64,000 nt of DNA from Arthrobacter sp. UKPF54-2 (GCF_007858535.1 NZ_CP040174.1:1488001-1552000), one strand, 5' to 3'; positions 44,474 through 55,648 are shown, counted from the first letter of the stretch. Numbers and translations: made by a program. The notes: generated by a model from the sequence alone, not told the origin.

Positions 44474-45532
44474 TCAGGGAAGGGCGGGGGAGCAGCCGCA
44501 GGTGCGGCCGATATGGAGGCGGTGCCGGCACACCCGGGAGGTGTAGCTGCCGGACGGGGTCTCGATGCGTTTGAGCAGCATGGCGAAGGCCTCGTGGGCC
44601 ATTTCCTGCTGCGGCTGGACAATGCTGGTCAGGTTGATCAGCCCGGAGCGGCTGTGCGGCAGGCCGTCGCAGCCGGCCACGGCCACGTCCTCCGGGATCC
44701 GCAGACCCCGAGCCAGGGCGTACTCCATGACGCCGATGGCGAGCTCGTCGCTGCCGCAGACCACTGCCTGCGGCGGTGTTCCGGAGGCGAAGAGGCGTTC
44801 CGCGGCCAGCCGGCCGCCCTCGTTGTTGACCCGCGTGCTGATCTTCCGGTCCCCGCTGATGACGACGCCGGCAGCGGCCGCCGTCCGCACGAAGGCCTGT
44901 TCCCGGGCCAGCGATGCGGTGGAGAAGCGGGGCCCGATCACGGTGGCGATCTCGGTGTAGCCGTGGCCGAGCATGTGCTGCATCAGCAGCGTGGCCGCGG
45001 CGTCGTCGTCGATCCCCACGAAGTCGGAGTCGAGGAAGTCGGCCCGGCGGGACAGGCAGACGTAGGGGGTCCGGGCGGCCCGCAGGGTGCGGAGGGCGCG
45101 GGCGTCGTCCCGGAGCGAGGCGGCGAGGATGACGCCGTCCACGTTGCGGTTCGCCAGCGTCGCCGTGACCTGGGCGAGGATTTCCGGGTCGTCCTGGGTG
45201 GTGGCGACGAAGACCTCGTAGCCGGAGTCTGCTGCCGCCGAAATGATGCCCTGGGCCCAGCGCGGGAACATCGGGTTGATGATGTTCGGCAGGATCAGGC
45301 CGATCACGCGGGTGCGCTGCAGGTCGGTGGACTGGGAGGACTTACGTGGCCTGAAGCCAAGTTCGTTCGCCACGTGGATGATGTGGCGCCGGGTCTCGGG
45401 GGAGACGCCGCCTTTGCCGTTGAGCACGTAGGACACGGCAGCGGAGGAGACTCCCGCCGCCCGGGCCACGGCCGCCGCGGAAACCGTGGCAACAGGGCCG
45501 TCGGCGGCAACAGTCGTGGCTTGCTCCTGCAT
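44474..45532 (-). CDS. LacI-family transcriptional regulator
   Basis: This 352-residue regulator has an N-terminal LacI HTH (VSAAAVARAAGVSSAAVSYV, then LNGKGGVSPETRRHI). A periplasmic-binding-protein-like ligand domain follows, with IGLILPNIINPMFPRWAQGI. It is the first gene of the catabolic operon, so it may autoregulate through operator-like palindromes just upstream. Ligand is presumably the imported acid or an intermediate. Confidence 0.9.
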   Translation of the reverse strand: MQEQATTVAADGPVATVSAAAVARAAGVSSAAVSYVLNGKGGVSPETRRHIIHVANELGFRPRKSSQSTDLQRTRVIGLILPNIINPMFPRWAQGIISAAADSGYEVFVATTQDDPEILAQVTATLANRNVDGVILAASLRDDARALRTLRAARTPYVCLSRRADFLDSDFVGIDDDAAATLLMQHMLGHGYTEIATVIGPRFSTASLAREQAFVRTAAAAGVVISGDRKISTRVNNEGGRLAAERLFASGTPPQAVVCGSDELAIGVMEYALARGLRIPEDVAVAGCDGLPHSRSGLINLTSIVQPQQEMAHEAFAMLLKRIETPSGSYTSRVCRHRLHIGRTCGCSPALP

Positions 45533-45569
45533 TCTGACCCTCCTTCGCGTCGGTTTCTCCCGCTGTGAC

Positions 45570-45610
45570 CTCAGTTACAGTACTGAGCGCGCCGAACGTT
45601 AAGCAACGTT
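45570..45610. promoter_or_regulatory. operator-like palindromes upstream of the LacI operon
   Basis: CTCAGT-TACAGT-ACTGAG is a perfect inverted repeat at 45570-45587. Two AACGTT palindromes follow at 45595 and 45605, ten bases apart, one helical turn. LacI operators usually have a central CG, as AACGTT does. The region is the upstream control area of the lacI-led operon. Confidence 0.5.
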
Positions 45611-45904
45611 AAGTGTTTTGGTGGTGCGGTATGTGGTTCCGGCGCCTTGACCGACGGACATGCCCATCCTCGGGCGCGGCACGGGCTTGGTCTCGGGTTA
45701 GTTGCCGGCGGGAGCGGGCGCGGCTCGGTTGCGGCTCGGGTGCGGCTGGGCGAGGCGGGTGAAGCCTGGGTTGATCGCGGCTTGGTGGCGGACTGGATAG
45801 GCGGGCTCAGAGCAGCGGTGGCCGAATTCCGGTCCTAGCTCCGCTGGACATGCCCATCCTCGGGTTCGCCCAGCGGACATATTCGGATTATGTGCACTCG
45901 TCGG

Positions 45905-46168
45905 CTCGAACGATGGGCACGCCCATTGGCGCGAAGAGTGGCCAGCGGGCATGTCCAACGCCACGCGCGAACGATGGGCATGCCCGCAAGCGGTAAGGGC
46001 TGCCAGCGGGCATGTCCAACGCCGCGCGCGAAGGATGGGCATGTCCGTTGGTGCGAAGAGTGGGCGACGGGCATGCTCAGTATTCCGCGCGAAGGATGGG
46101 CATGTCCGTTGGTGCGAAGAGTGGGCGACGGGCATGCTCAGTATTCCGCGCGAAGGATGGGCATGTCC
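45905..46168. repeat. 61-bp tandem repeat array
   Basis: The box GATGGGCAYGYCC starts at 45912, 45973, 46034, 46095 and 46156, always 61 bases apart. A second box, GGGCATG preceded by GCG or ACG, recurs about 33 bases into each unit. The last two complete units (from 46034) are identical, and the earlier ones are diverged. GGGCATGTCC has a palindrome-like core. The array is minisatellite-like (MIRU/VNTR-like), and homogenisation toward the clpB side indicates recent unit duplication. Confidence 0.85.
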
Positions 46169-46242
46169 GGAAGTGCAGCGGTCCGGCCCTAGACAGCAGT
46201 TTCGCCGTGGGCAAACATGGACCAAAAGGGGCCGGATGCAAA

Positions 46243-46263
46243 GTTGAGCGAGCTAGACTCAAC
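46243..46263. promoter_or_regulatory. HAIR-like HspR operator of clpB
   Basis: GTTGAGC, seven bases, ACTCAAC matches the HAIR consensus CTTGAGT-N7-ACTCAAG in 11 of 14 positions. It lies 35 bases before the clpB start. HspR control of clpB through HAIR is established in Streptomyces and mycobacteria. Heat-shock derepression is therefore the likely mode here. Confidence 0.75.
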
Positions 46264-46297
46264 TTTGACGACAGTCTTATCCCGGAAGGAGCTCTCT

Positions 46298-48967
<2,670 letters not shown>

Positions 48968-48985
48968 GACCGTCGGCACGCCTGC

Positions 48986-49025
48986 AAGGGGCCGCCGGCC
49001 GCCTTGTGCCGCTGGCGGCCCTTTT
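48986..49025 (+). terminator. clpB terminator
   Basis: GGGCCGCC pairs with GGCGGCCC around a 17-base loop, flanked by AA on the left and TTTT on the right. This is a typical intrinsic terminator directly after clpB. Confidence 0.7.
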
Positions 49026-49053
49026 GCTGGGTTGCTTTTAGGCGCGCCGCTCG

Positions 49054-49413
49054 TCAGTCGAGGCAGAGGCAGAACGGATGGCCGGCCGGGTCCAGGAAGA
49101 CCCGGAAGGTTGTACCCGGCTGATGTCCGTGTTTCCTCGCGCCCAGCTCAAGGGCCGCCGCCTCGGCGGCATCGAGGTCATCAACGGCGAAGTCGAGGTG
49201 CATCTGCTGCGGGACGTCCTGGCCGGGCCACTGCGGCGGCGTGTAGGAATCGACTCGCTGGAAGCTCAGCGAATCACCGTAGTCGGCGCGGATGGAGCAC
49301 CAGTCATCGTCGTCCTGCTCCACCTTCCAATCGAGCAGGGTGCCGTAGAACTTGGCCAGGGACTTGGGATCAGGGCAGTCCAGTACAACGACCGGGAAGC
49401 GTGCGATAGCCAT
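49054..49413 (-). CDS. VOC family protein
   Basis: This 119-residue single VOC domain has VVVLDCPDPKSLAKFYGTLL at the start and HLDFAVDDLDAAEAAALELG, then VFLDPAGHPFCLCLD at the end, characteristic of the fold. The substrate is unknown. It is divergent from the double VOC gene to its right. Confidence 0.85.
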   Translation of the reverse strand: MAIARFPVVVLDCPDPKSLAKFYGTLLDWKVEQDDDDWCSIRADYGDSLSFQRVDSYTPPQWPGQDVPQQMHLDFAVDDLDAAEAAALELGARKHGHQPGTTFRVFLDPAGHPFCLCLD

Positions 49414-49541
49414 GGCGACACTCTAGGACATTTCCGGCCGAGCGCACCGGAAATGCCGGACGCGGGCAACCGTTGCCCGAAGATGCCGGTGCGGGTAACA
49501 ATGATCCCGCCGAATCCAGCCCGGCCGAAAGGAAGCCTTCC

Positions 49542-50300
49542 GTGACAGCGCGCGACACCTCCTCCGTCGGTGCGCCCTGCTGGGTCGACACCTGGCAGCC
49601 CGATCCCCGGGCCGCCAAGGACTTCTACGGGCAGCTCTTCGGGTGGACGTTCGACGATCCGGAACCGATGCCGCCCGGTCTCGACGGCGGCTACTACAGC
49701 GCGCGCTTTCGCGGGCAGTTGGTGGCCGGCATTGGGCAGGCCCCGCCGCTGTCACCGCCGGGCTGGCTCACCCACGTCCGCGTCCACGACGTCGGGGAAT
49801 CCCTGGCTCGCGCCGAGCGGGCAGGAGGCAAGCGCCTCGGGCTGGCTGATGACGGCTCCGAGGGCCGCTTTGCGGTGCTCGCCGACCCAGCCGGCGTCCC
49901 GTTCTGCCTGCGGCAGTCGGGGGCAGGCGACGGGGTCGAGCTGGCCGACGAACCGAACTGCTGGGCCATGAGCTCCCTCCACGCCCCCGACGTTGGCCAG
50001 GCCCAGGCCTTCTACGGAGCTTTGTTCGGCTGGGAGCTCAAAGCGGTGCCTAACGCTCCCTTTTCACTGTGGCTCCTCTCGGACCGGGTCGTGGCAGTCG
50101 TTGCGGCCACCGACGGCATCGAGGTTCCGCCGCATTGGAGCGTCAACTTCGCAGTCCGCGACGCCGACGCCACTGCTGAGCGTGCTGTCTCCCTGGGCGG
50201 CGGCCTTTTGATGGCGCCGGCGGATACTCCGGGATTCCGGAGCGCCGTGATCAGGGATCCGCAGGGCGGCGTCGTCGCGGTCAGTGCCGCCACCACCTGA
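49542..50300 (+). CDS. two-domain VOC family protein
   Basis: This protein has about 252 residues: two VOC domains in tandem, the first with TWQPDPRAAKDFYGQLFGW and the second with APDVGQAQAFYGALFGWELK. This is the layout of the glyoxalase-like proteins found in actinobacteria with no fixed substrate. GTG 49542 is chosen because AAAGGAAG lies six bases upstream; the frame opens further upstream without a ribosome site. A related, frameshifted double-VOC gene lies 1.7 kb away. Confidence 0.82.
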   Translation: MTARDTSSVGAPCWVDTWQPDPRAAKDFYGQLFGWTFDDPEPMPPGLDGGYYSARFRGQLVAGIGQAPPLSPPGWLTHVRVHDVGESLARAERAGGKRLGLADDGSEGRFAVLADPAGVPFCLRQSGAGDGVELADEPNCWAMSSLHAPDVGQAQAFYGALFGWELKAVPNAPFSLWLLSDRVVAVVAATDGIEVPPHWSVNFAVRDADATAERAVSLGGGLLMAPADTPGFRSAVIRDPQGGVVAVSAATT

Positions 50301-50386
50301 CGCGGGTCGCCAGCGATAGCTCGCGTCGAGCAGTCTCGACGCGACGTGGGCCGTTGCCCGGAACCGGGCGCTACAGCGTCTTGGAA

Positions 50387-51244
50387 CTACGGCAGGAGGG
50401 ATTCCATAATGACGTTGCCGGCGTCCACGGCGACGTAGCAGTCCACCCGTCGGTCGCCGGTGCCCCAGCTGGAGGAGCTCGGGTAGGCCAGCTTGTAGCT
50501 GAGCAGGTAGTCGCTGGACTTGTCGGTCAGCAGGGCCGACTTGCAGGCGTCGAGCGCTTTTTGTTTCAGCGGGTCGCGGCCGGGGTAGGCGTCCGAGGCA
50601 GCATACGACTCGATGGCCACCAGCTGCGCCGAATGTCCCGTGTCGCAGGCGACCACCGTGGACGCCGCGGCGTTCGGGTCGAAGTCCTTGAAGCAGTCGC
50701 CGAGGCGGAAGTCCATCGGGTTGACGCCTTCCAGCGGCAGCGCGCCGCGGGCCGCGGGGGTTGCGGAGGACGCGGACGCGGCCGGTGCGGGCGAGGTGCC
50801 GGCGGCAGGCTGCTGCTTGGCGGCGCCGAGGGCGGTAAGCCACCAGATCACCAGGCCGAGCACCACGACGGCGGCGAGGGCCGCCCCCACCTTGGCCAAG
50901 CCCAGCCGCTGGGCGCCGGCCCACAGGGTGCGGCCCAGCTCCTGGGCGCCGGATGCCGGCTTCGAGGCCCGCAGTTGCGCCGTCCTGGCCGAAAGGAGCT
51001 TGCCGAACTGGGCGGTCCCGGAGGCCGGGTTGCGGTTTGGTCGGACCTGCGGCAGCGCCGACGTCGGCGGTGCGGAAGGCCGCGGCGGGATATGGACGGA
51101 AGAGGGCAGGCGCGCCGGCGGGGTCGACGCCGGGCGGCGCCCGGCGTCGTGGGGGTGCGGAACGTCAGGCATTCCTGCATCGCCGAGCCTGGCGTTCTCG
51201 CTGCTCTCAGGCCTCTCGGTCACTCGGGAAATCACCTCATCCAT
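50387..51244 (-). CDS. septum formation family membrane protein
   Basis: This protein has about 285 residues. A Pro/Arg/Ala-rich cytoplasmic N-terminus precedes one hydrophobic helix (GAALAAVVVLGLVIWWLTAL). The extracytoplasmic domain has LRLGDCF-like residues in MDFRLGDCFKDFDP and VVACDTGHSAQLVAIE, the conserved cysteine pattern of the septum-formation (DUF4190-linked) domain. The role is inferred from that domain only. The start is uncertain; ATG 51298 upstream is an alternative. Confidence 0.72.
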   Translation of the reverse strand: MDEVISRVTERPESSENARLGDAGMPDVPHPHDAGRRPASTPPARLPSSVHIPPRPSAPPTSALPQVRPNRNPASGTAQFGKLLSARTAQLRASKPASGAQELGRTLWAGAQRLGLAKVGAALAAVVVLGLVIWWLTALGAAKQQPAAGTSPAPAASASSATPAARGALPLEGVNPMDFRLGDCFKDFDPNAAASTVVACDTGHSAQLVAIESYAASDAYPGRDPLKQKALDACKSALLTDKSSDYLLSYKLAYPSSSSWGTGDRRVDCYVAVDAGNVIMESLLP

Positions 51245-51540
51245 GCGTTGCGCCGGGGCTGGACGTCCGGCTCTGGGCCCCCGTCGCCGGGAGCCCATCA
51301 AGAGACTCTATCGAAGAAGCGCGCGGGCCCGCATACAGGCCGGGGTCCGAACCGGGGCCCGATGGGCGCGGCGGGACGCGCAGCTTGCACCGTGACGCCG
51401 TCCACAGCTGCCGGGCCGGCGAGCAGTACCGGCCGAAAGCATGTAATCTAGGTGTACGACAAATTGACCAAACATTCCGGGGCCTCACCGATCGCCAAAT
51501 GGTGACCACCTCCGGTCCGAGTACAAAAGGGGGTCACGCC

Positions 51541-51774
51541 ATGGGGCGCGGCCGTCAAAAGGCAAAAGCTACCAAGCAGGCTCGGGATATTAAGTACTAT
51601 TCCCCGAACACTGACTACTCTGCGCTTCAGCGTGAGCTGAAGAGCTCCGAGGGTCGTGCACCGAGTCGTTTCTCGAGTGAGCCCGTTGAGCCGGACTATT
51701 CGGCTTATGTCGATAAGTACGCGGACGATGTGGAAGAGGACGACGACGAGGTAGATTCCCGTCGGATAGGTTAG
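51541..51774 (+). CDS. DUF3073 protein
   Basis: This 77-residue protein opens with MGRGRQKAKATKQARDIKYY and has a C-terminal acidic tract. Both are characteristic of DUF3073, a small conserved actinobacterial protein of unknown role. A GGGGG stretch precedes ATG 51541. A TAATCT hexamer about 90 bases upstream may be its -10 box. Confidence 0.88.
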   Translation: MGRGRQKAKATKQARDIKYYSPNTDYSALQRELKSSEGRAPSRFSSEPVEPDYSAYVDKYADDVEEDDDEVDSRRIG

Positions 51775-51829
51775 TCGCCACTTCACTCCGGGATCCCCTG
51801 CAGGCAGGGGACCCGGCCATGTTTTTCAG

Positions 51830-51874
51830 GCCCGCCGGCCACACCCCGTTCGGGGCGTGCCCGGCGGGTTTCTT
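51830..51874 (+). terminator. intrinsic terminator after DUF3073
   Basis: Outer arms CCCGCCGG and CCGGCGGG enclose an inner CCCCG-TT-CGGGG stem. TTTCTT follows directly. An additional hairpin (TCCCCTGC, two bases, GCAGGGGA) stands 20-36 bases upstream at 51794-51811. Together they form a strong termination region. Confidence 0.8.
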
Positions 51875-51969
51875 GCGTCCGGCCCGTACCGTCCGTTGCT
51901 TGCCGGGTCCTGCACCGCGGGCTACCTTGGGTGTGCCGGAGTGCCCGGCGTTCTCTGGGAAGGACTGCC

Positions 51970-52748
51970 ATGGCCATTCGATCGGGATTCAGCCAGGGGG
52001 AGGTCTGCTGGACCGACCTCCAAACCTCGGATGTGGCGGCGGCCAAGGACTTCCATACCGCCCTCTTCGGCTGGAGGTACGAGGATCTGCCCACTCCTGA
52101 TGGCCGCAGCTATGCCCAGGCGTTCCTGGGCGAGGAGCTGGTGACGGTGATCGCGCCGCAGAACCCCCGGCAGCGGGAGTCCGGGGCGCCGGGGCAGTGG
52201 AACGTCTACTTCACCGTGGACGACGCGGCCGGGCTCGCCGCTGAACTGACCCACGCCGGCGGGACCCTGGAATTTGGCCCGGAAGCCGTGGAGGGCACCG
52301 GCGTGATGGTCTTCTTCGCCCCGCCCGGCGGAGGGAGCACCGGGGCGTGGCAGGCCGGCAGCCACTTTGGCGCGGCCCGCACCGAGGAGCCGGGGCCCTG
52401 GCGTGGGTGGAACTGCTCACGCCCGAGCCGCAGGCCGCCGTCGGGTTCTTCCAGCAGTTGCTGGGCCATGACGTGACCGAATACCCGCAGGACGACGGCG
52501 GAACCTACACGACGCTGATGGTGGCCGGTACGGAGGTGGCCGGGATCGCCACGGTACCGGCGGCCGAACGGAACCTGGAGCCGGGCTGGCAGGTGTACTT
52601 CGGCGTCGAAAGCGTGGCCGATGCCGTGGCCGCGGCGCGGGCGGCGGGCGGAGTGGTGCTGGTCGAACCGGAATCCGGTGACGAGGCCGGCACCATCGCC
52701 ACCCTGGCGGATCCGCAGGGCGGCGTCTTCAGCGTGCTGGAGGTTTAA
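51970..52748 (+). pseudogene. two-domain VOC family protein, frameshifted
   Basis: ATG 51970 opens a VOC domain (AIRSGFSQGEVCWTDLQTSD, AAAKDFHTALFGWRYE) with GGAAGGA five bases upstream. The frame breaks in the GGGG run at 52392-52395 after GAARTEEPG. In the next frame the second domain follows without loss: ALAWVELLTPEPQAAVGFFQ, ending at 52748. One added G restores a single 260-residue reading frame. It is a paralogue of the intact double-VOC gene at 49542. Sequencing error is at least as likely as a real lesion. Confidence 0.8.
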
Positions 52749-52754
52749 AAACCA

Positions 52755-52814
52755 ATCGAGTGCTCCAAAGGTGCCGTTTTGAGGGGTCTAAACGGCACCT
52801 TTGGAGCACTCGAT
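52755..52814. terminator. 25-bp perfect inverted repeat, bidirectional terminator
   Basis: Arms of 25 bases beginning ATCGAGTGCTCCAAAG and ending with GAGCACTCGAT match exactly around a ten-base loop. The site separates the convergent VOC gene and purM. Neither arm belongs to a coding region. A stem this long and perfect is unusual for a simple terminator and could be a copied element. Confidence 0.65.
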
Positions 52815-52820
52815 GGGGGC

Positions 52821-53990
52821 TTAGGCGTAGGCGTTGACCATCCGGACGGCGCCGCCGTCGACGCCCTTGGCGCCCTGGACGTAGTCCGGACCAGTCTTGA
52901 GAACCGAGTCGGAGTCTTCCCCGACCGTGCCCATGATCCACGAGGGCAGGCCGTGGGCGTTCAGGTGGTTCACGGCGGCGTCGGCGGCTTCCGGGGAGAC
53001 GATCGCCACCATTCCAACGCCCACGTTGAGGGTGCGCTCGAGGTCGGCCAAGGGGACGTTGCCCAGCTCGGAGACCAGCTTGAAGATGGCCGGCAGTTCC
53101 CAGGTGGCGCGGTCCACGGTGGCCAGCAGGCCCTGGGGCAGGACGCGGGCCAGGTTGGCGGCCAGCCCACCGCCGGTGACGTGGCTGAAGCCGTGAACGG
53201 CCTGGCCGGCGGCGGAGCCGTCCACCGGGAAGGTGCGGGCCAGGTCCAGGCAGTCGGCGGCGTATACGCGGGTGGGCTCGAGGAGTTCCTCGCCCAGGGT
53301 GCGTTCGAATTCGGAGACGTGCCGGTCCAGGGCCCAGCCGGCGTGGTTGACTACGCGGCGGACCAGGGAGTAGCCGTTGGAGTGCAGGCCGGAGGAGGCC
53401 ATGCCGATCACGACGTCGCCGGCGCGGACGCGTTCCGGGCCCAGCAGGGAGTCGGCCTCGACCACGCCGGTGGCGGCACCGGCGACGTCGTACTCGTGTT
53501 CGCCGAGCAGACCCGGGTGCTCGGCGGTTTCACCGCCCACCAGGGCGGTGCCGGCCACCGAACAGGCGGCCGCGATGCCGCGGACGATGTCGGCGATCCG
53601 TTCCGGGACCACCTTGCCGCAGGCGATGTAGTCGGTCATGTACAGCGGCTCGGCGCCCACCACCACGATGTCGTCCACCACCATGCCCACGAGGTCGAAC
53701 CCGATGGTGTCGTGGATGTCCATGGCCTGGGCGATGGCCACCTTGGTGCCCACCCCGTCGGTGGACGTAGCCAGCAGCGGCCGCTTGTAGGTCAGCAGCC
53801 TCGAGACGTCGTACAGGCCCGCGAAGCCCCCGACGCCGCCGATCACCGAGGAGTTGTGGGTCGCCTTGACGGCGTCCTTCATGAGTTCGACGGCGCGGTC
53901 GCCCGCCTCGACGTCGACGCCGGCGGAGGCGTAGGTGATGCCGGTGTTCTGGGCGGAGTTCATGTCAGCGGCCGGGGAGGCGGAAGTCAT
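52821..53990 (-). CDS. purM: phosphoribosylformylglycinamidine cyclo-ligase
   Basis: This 389-residue AIR synthetase closes the imidazole ring in purine synthesis. The family motifs STDGVGTKVAIAQAM, FDLVGMVVDDIVVVGAEPLY and VGGETAEHPGLL are visible. The ATG overlaps the purF stop by four bases, so the two are translated in tandem. The protein is slightly longer than many PurM owing to the C-terminal region. Confidence 0.95.
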   Translation of the reverse strand: MTSASPAADMNSAQNTGITYASAGVDVEAGDRAVELMKDAVKATHNSSVIGGVGGFAGLYDVSRLLTYKRPLLATSTDGVGTKVAIAQAMDIHDTIGFDLVGMVVDDIVVVGAEPLYMTDYIACGKVVPERIADIVRGIAAACSVAGTALVGGETAEHPGLLGEHEYDVAGAATGVVEADSLLGPERVRAGDVVIGMASSGLHSNGYSLVRRVVNHAGWALDRHVSEFERTLGEELLEPTRVYAADCLDLARTFPVDGSAAGQAVHGFSHVTGGGLAANLARVLPQGLLATVDRATWELPAIFKLVSELGNVPLADLERTLNVGVGMVAIVSPEAADAAVNHLNAHGLPSWIMGTVGEDSDSVLKTGPDYVQGAKGVDGGAVRMVNAYA

Positions 53991-55648
53991 ACTGGCTCTT
54001 TCTTGTCGGCATCAAGCTTGTCGGCGGGTACGCGGTCGGCGTCGGTGAGCAGTTGTTCGAATTCGGCGTCGGGCCCCGGATCGCAGCCGGTGGCGCCGGC
54101 CTTCTCGGCCGGATCCTCATCGGCGGGGATCGCGGCGTCGGACACGGCGTTGGCGGCGGCCCCCTTGGCGGGAAGGCCGCCGAGGTCCGTGCGCTCCAGC
54201 AGGTTCTTGCCCAGCTTGTCCGCGCCCGGGAGCTCGATCGGGTACTGGCCGGTGAAGCAGGCCGTGCAGAGGCGTTCGCGCGGCTGCCGGGTGGCCCCGA
54301 TCATGCCGTCCTCGGAGATGTACGCGAGGGAATCTGCGCCGATCGCCTGGGAGATCTCGTCGATGGTGGCGCCGTTGGCGATCAGCTCGGCGCGGGAGGC
54401 GAAGTCGATGCCGTAGAAGCAGGGCCACTTCACCGGCGGGGAGGAGATCTTCACGTGCACGGCGGCGGCGCCTGCTTCGCGCAGCATCCGCACGATGGCG
54501 CGCTGGGTGTTGCCGCGGACGATCGAGTCGTCCACCACCACCACACGCTTGCCGCGGATCACGGATTCCAGCGCGTTGAGCTTGAGCCGGATGCCGAGCT
54601 GGCGCAGCGTCTGCGAGGGCTGGATGAAGGTGCGGCCCACGTAGGCGTTCTTGACGAAGCCGTGCGCGAACGGGATGCCGGATTCCTCGGCGTAGCCGAC
54701 GGCGGCGGGGGTTCCGGATTCCGGGACCGGGATGACGATGTCCGCTTCCTGGGTGTTTTCGCGGGCCAGCTGGCGGCCCATCTCCACGCGGGATTCGTAA
54801 ACGGAGCGGCCGGCGATCGCGGCGTCCGGGCGGGCGAGGTAGACGTACTCGAAGACGCAGCCGGCCGGCGTCGGCTCGGCGAAGCGCTGGGAGCGGACGC
54901 CCTGTTCGTCGATGGCGATGAATTCGCCGGGTTCGATCTCGCGGATGAAGCTCGCGCCGACGGTGGCGAGGGCGGACTGTTCCGAGGCTACGACCCAGCC
55001 GCGCTCCAGCCGGCCCAGGACCAGCGGGCGGATGCCGTAGGTGTCGCGGGCGGCGTAGAGGGTCCCTTCATCCATAAAGACGAAGCAGAAGCCGCCCTTG
55101 ACCTTGGGCAGCAGTTCCAGGGCGGTCTGTTCGAGGGACTTGCCCTCCTCGCCCTCCAGCAGGGCGGTGACCAGGGCGGTGTCCGAGGTGTTGCCCTGCT
55201 TCATTTCGCCGCTGAGCTGGCCGCCGTTGCGCTCCTCGATCATGGCCTTGAGCTCGGCGGTGTTGGTCAGGTTGCCGTTGTGCGCCAGGGCGACGGTGCC
55301 GGTGGCGGTGGCGCCGAGGGTGGGCTGGGCGTTGGCCCAGTGGCTCGCGCCGGTGGTGGAGTAGCGGCAGTGGCCGACGGCCAGGTGCCCGGTCAGGGTG
55401 TTCAGCGTGGTCTCGTCGAAGACCTGGGACACGAGGCCCATGTCCTTGTAGACGTTGATCCGCTTGCCGTCGCTGGTGGCAATACCAGCCGACTCCTGGC
55501 CGCGGTGCTGCAGCGCGTACAGCCCGTAATAGGTGAGTTTTGCTACCTCTTCGCCGGGAGCCCAGACCCCGAAGACGCCACAAGCGTCCTGCGGGCCTTT
55601 TTCGCCAGAGAGAAGATCATGAGAAAGTTTTCCATCGCCGCGTGCCAC
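53987..55648 (-). CDS. purF: amidophosphoribosyltransferase
   Basis: This 553-residue enzyme performs the first step of purine synthesis, converting PRPP and glutamine to phosphoribosylamine. The catalytic cysteine of the Ntn-hydrolase domain is in DACGVFGVWAP, which would be exposed by propeptide removal. The glutaminase and PRTase motifs follow, with VVVVDDSIVRGNTQRAIV as PRPP-binding loop. The product has an acidic C-terminal tail of about 40 residues. A GTG start at 55648 is used. Confidence 0.95.
   Translation of the reverse strand: MARGDGKLSHDLLSGEKGPQDACGVFGVWAPGEEVAKLTYYGLYALQHRGQESAGIATSDGKRINVYKDMGLVSQVFDETTLNTLTGHLAVGHCRYSTTGASHWANAQPTLGATATGTVALAHNGNLTNTAELKAMIEERNGGQLSGEMKQGNTSDTALVTALLEGEEGKSLEQTALELLPKVKGGFCFVFMDEGTLYAARDTYGIRPLVLGRLERGWVVASEQSALATVGASFIREIEPGEFIAIDEQGVRSQRFAEPTPAGCVFEYVYLARPDAAIAGRSVYESRVEMGRQLARENTQEADIVIPVPESGTPAAVGYAEESGIPFAHGFVKNAYVGRTFIQPSQTLRQLGIRLKLNALESVIRGKRVVVVDDSIVRGNTQRAIVRMLREAGAAAVHVKISSPPVKWPCFYGIDFASRAELIANGATIDEISQAIGADSLAYISEDGMIGATRQPRERLCTACFTGQYPIELPGADKLGKNLLERTDLGGLPAKGAAANAVSDAAIPADEDPAEKAGATGCDPGPDAEFEQLLTDADRVPADKLDADKKEPV

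Larger units (their letters stand above)
45533..46297. other. long intergenic region between lacI and clpB
   Basis: About 765 bases with no convincing gene. It holds the LacI-side operators at its left end, two lone GGACATGCCCATCCTCGG copies near 45656 and 45846, the 61-bp tandem array and the HAIR site before clpB. Open frames occur on both strands across the array in several frames. That is expected of a repeat whose period is not a multiple of three and does not indicate coding. Confidence 0.7.

Noticed and set aside
45905..46168. CRISPR array
   Set aside because: The period is an exact 61 bases with near-identical units and no unique spacers, and no cas genes are near. It is a tandem repeat.
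45698..46225. Protein-coding genes across the repeat array
   Set aside because: Several frames on both strands are open because the repeat lacks stop codons, but the products are repetitive and no ribosome site or family match is present.
46217..46297. ATG 46217 as the clpB start
   Set aside because: The 27 added residues would span the HAIR operator and have no similarity to ClpB. AAGGAG before TTG 46298 and the following DAKFTTKSQ support the later start.
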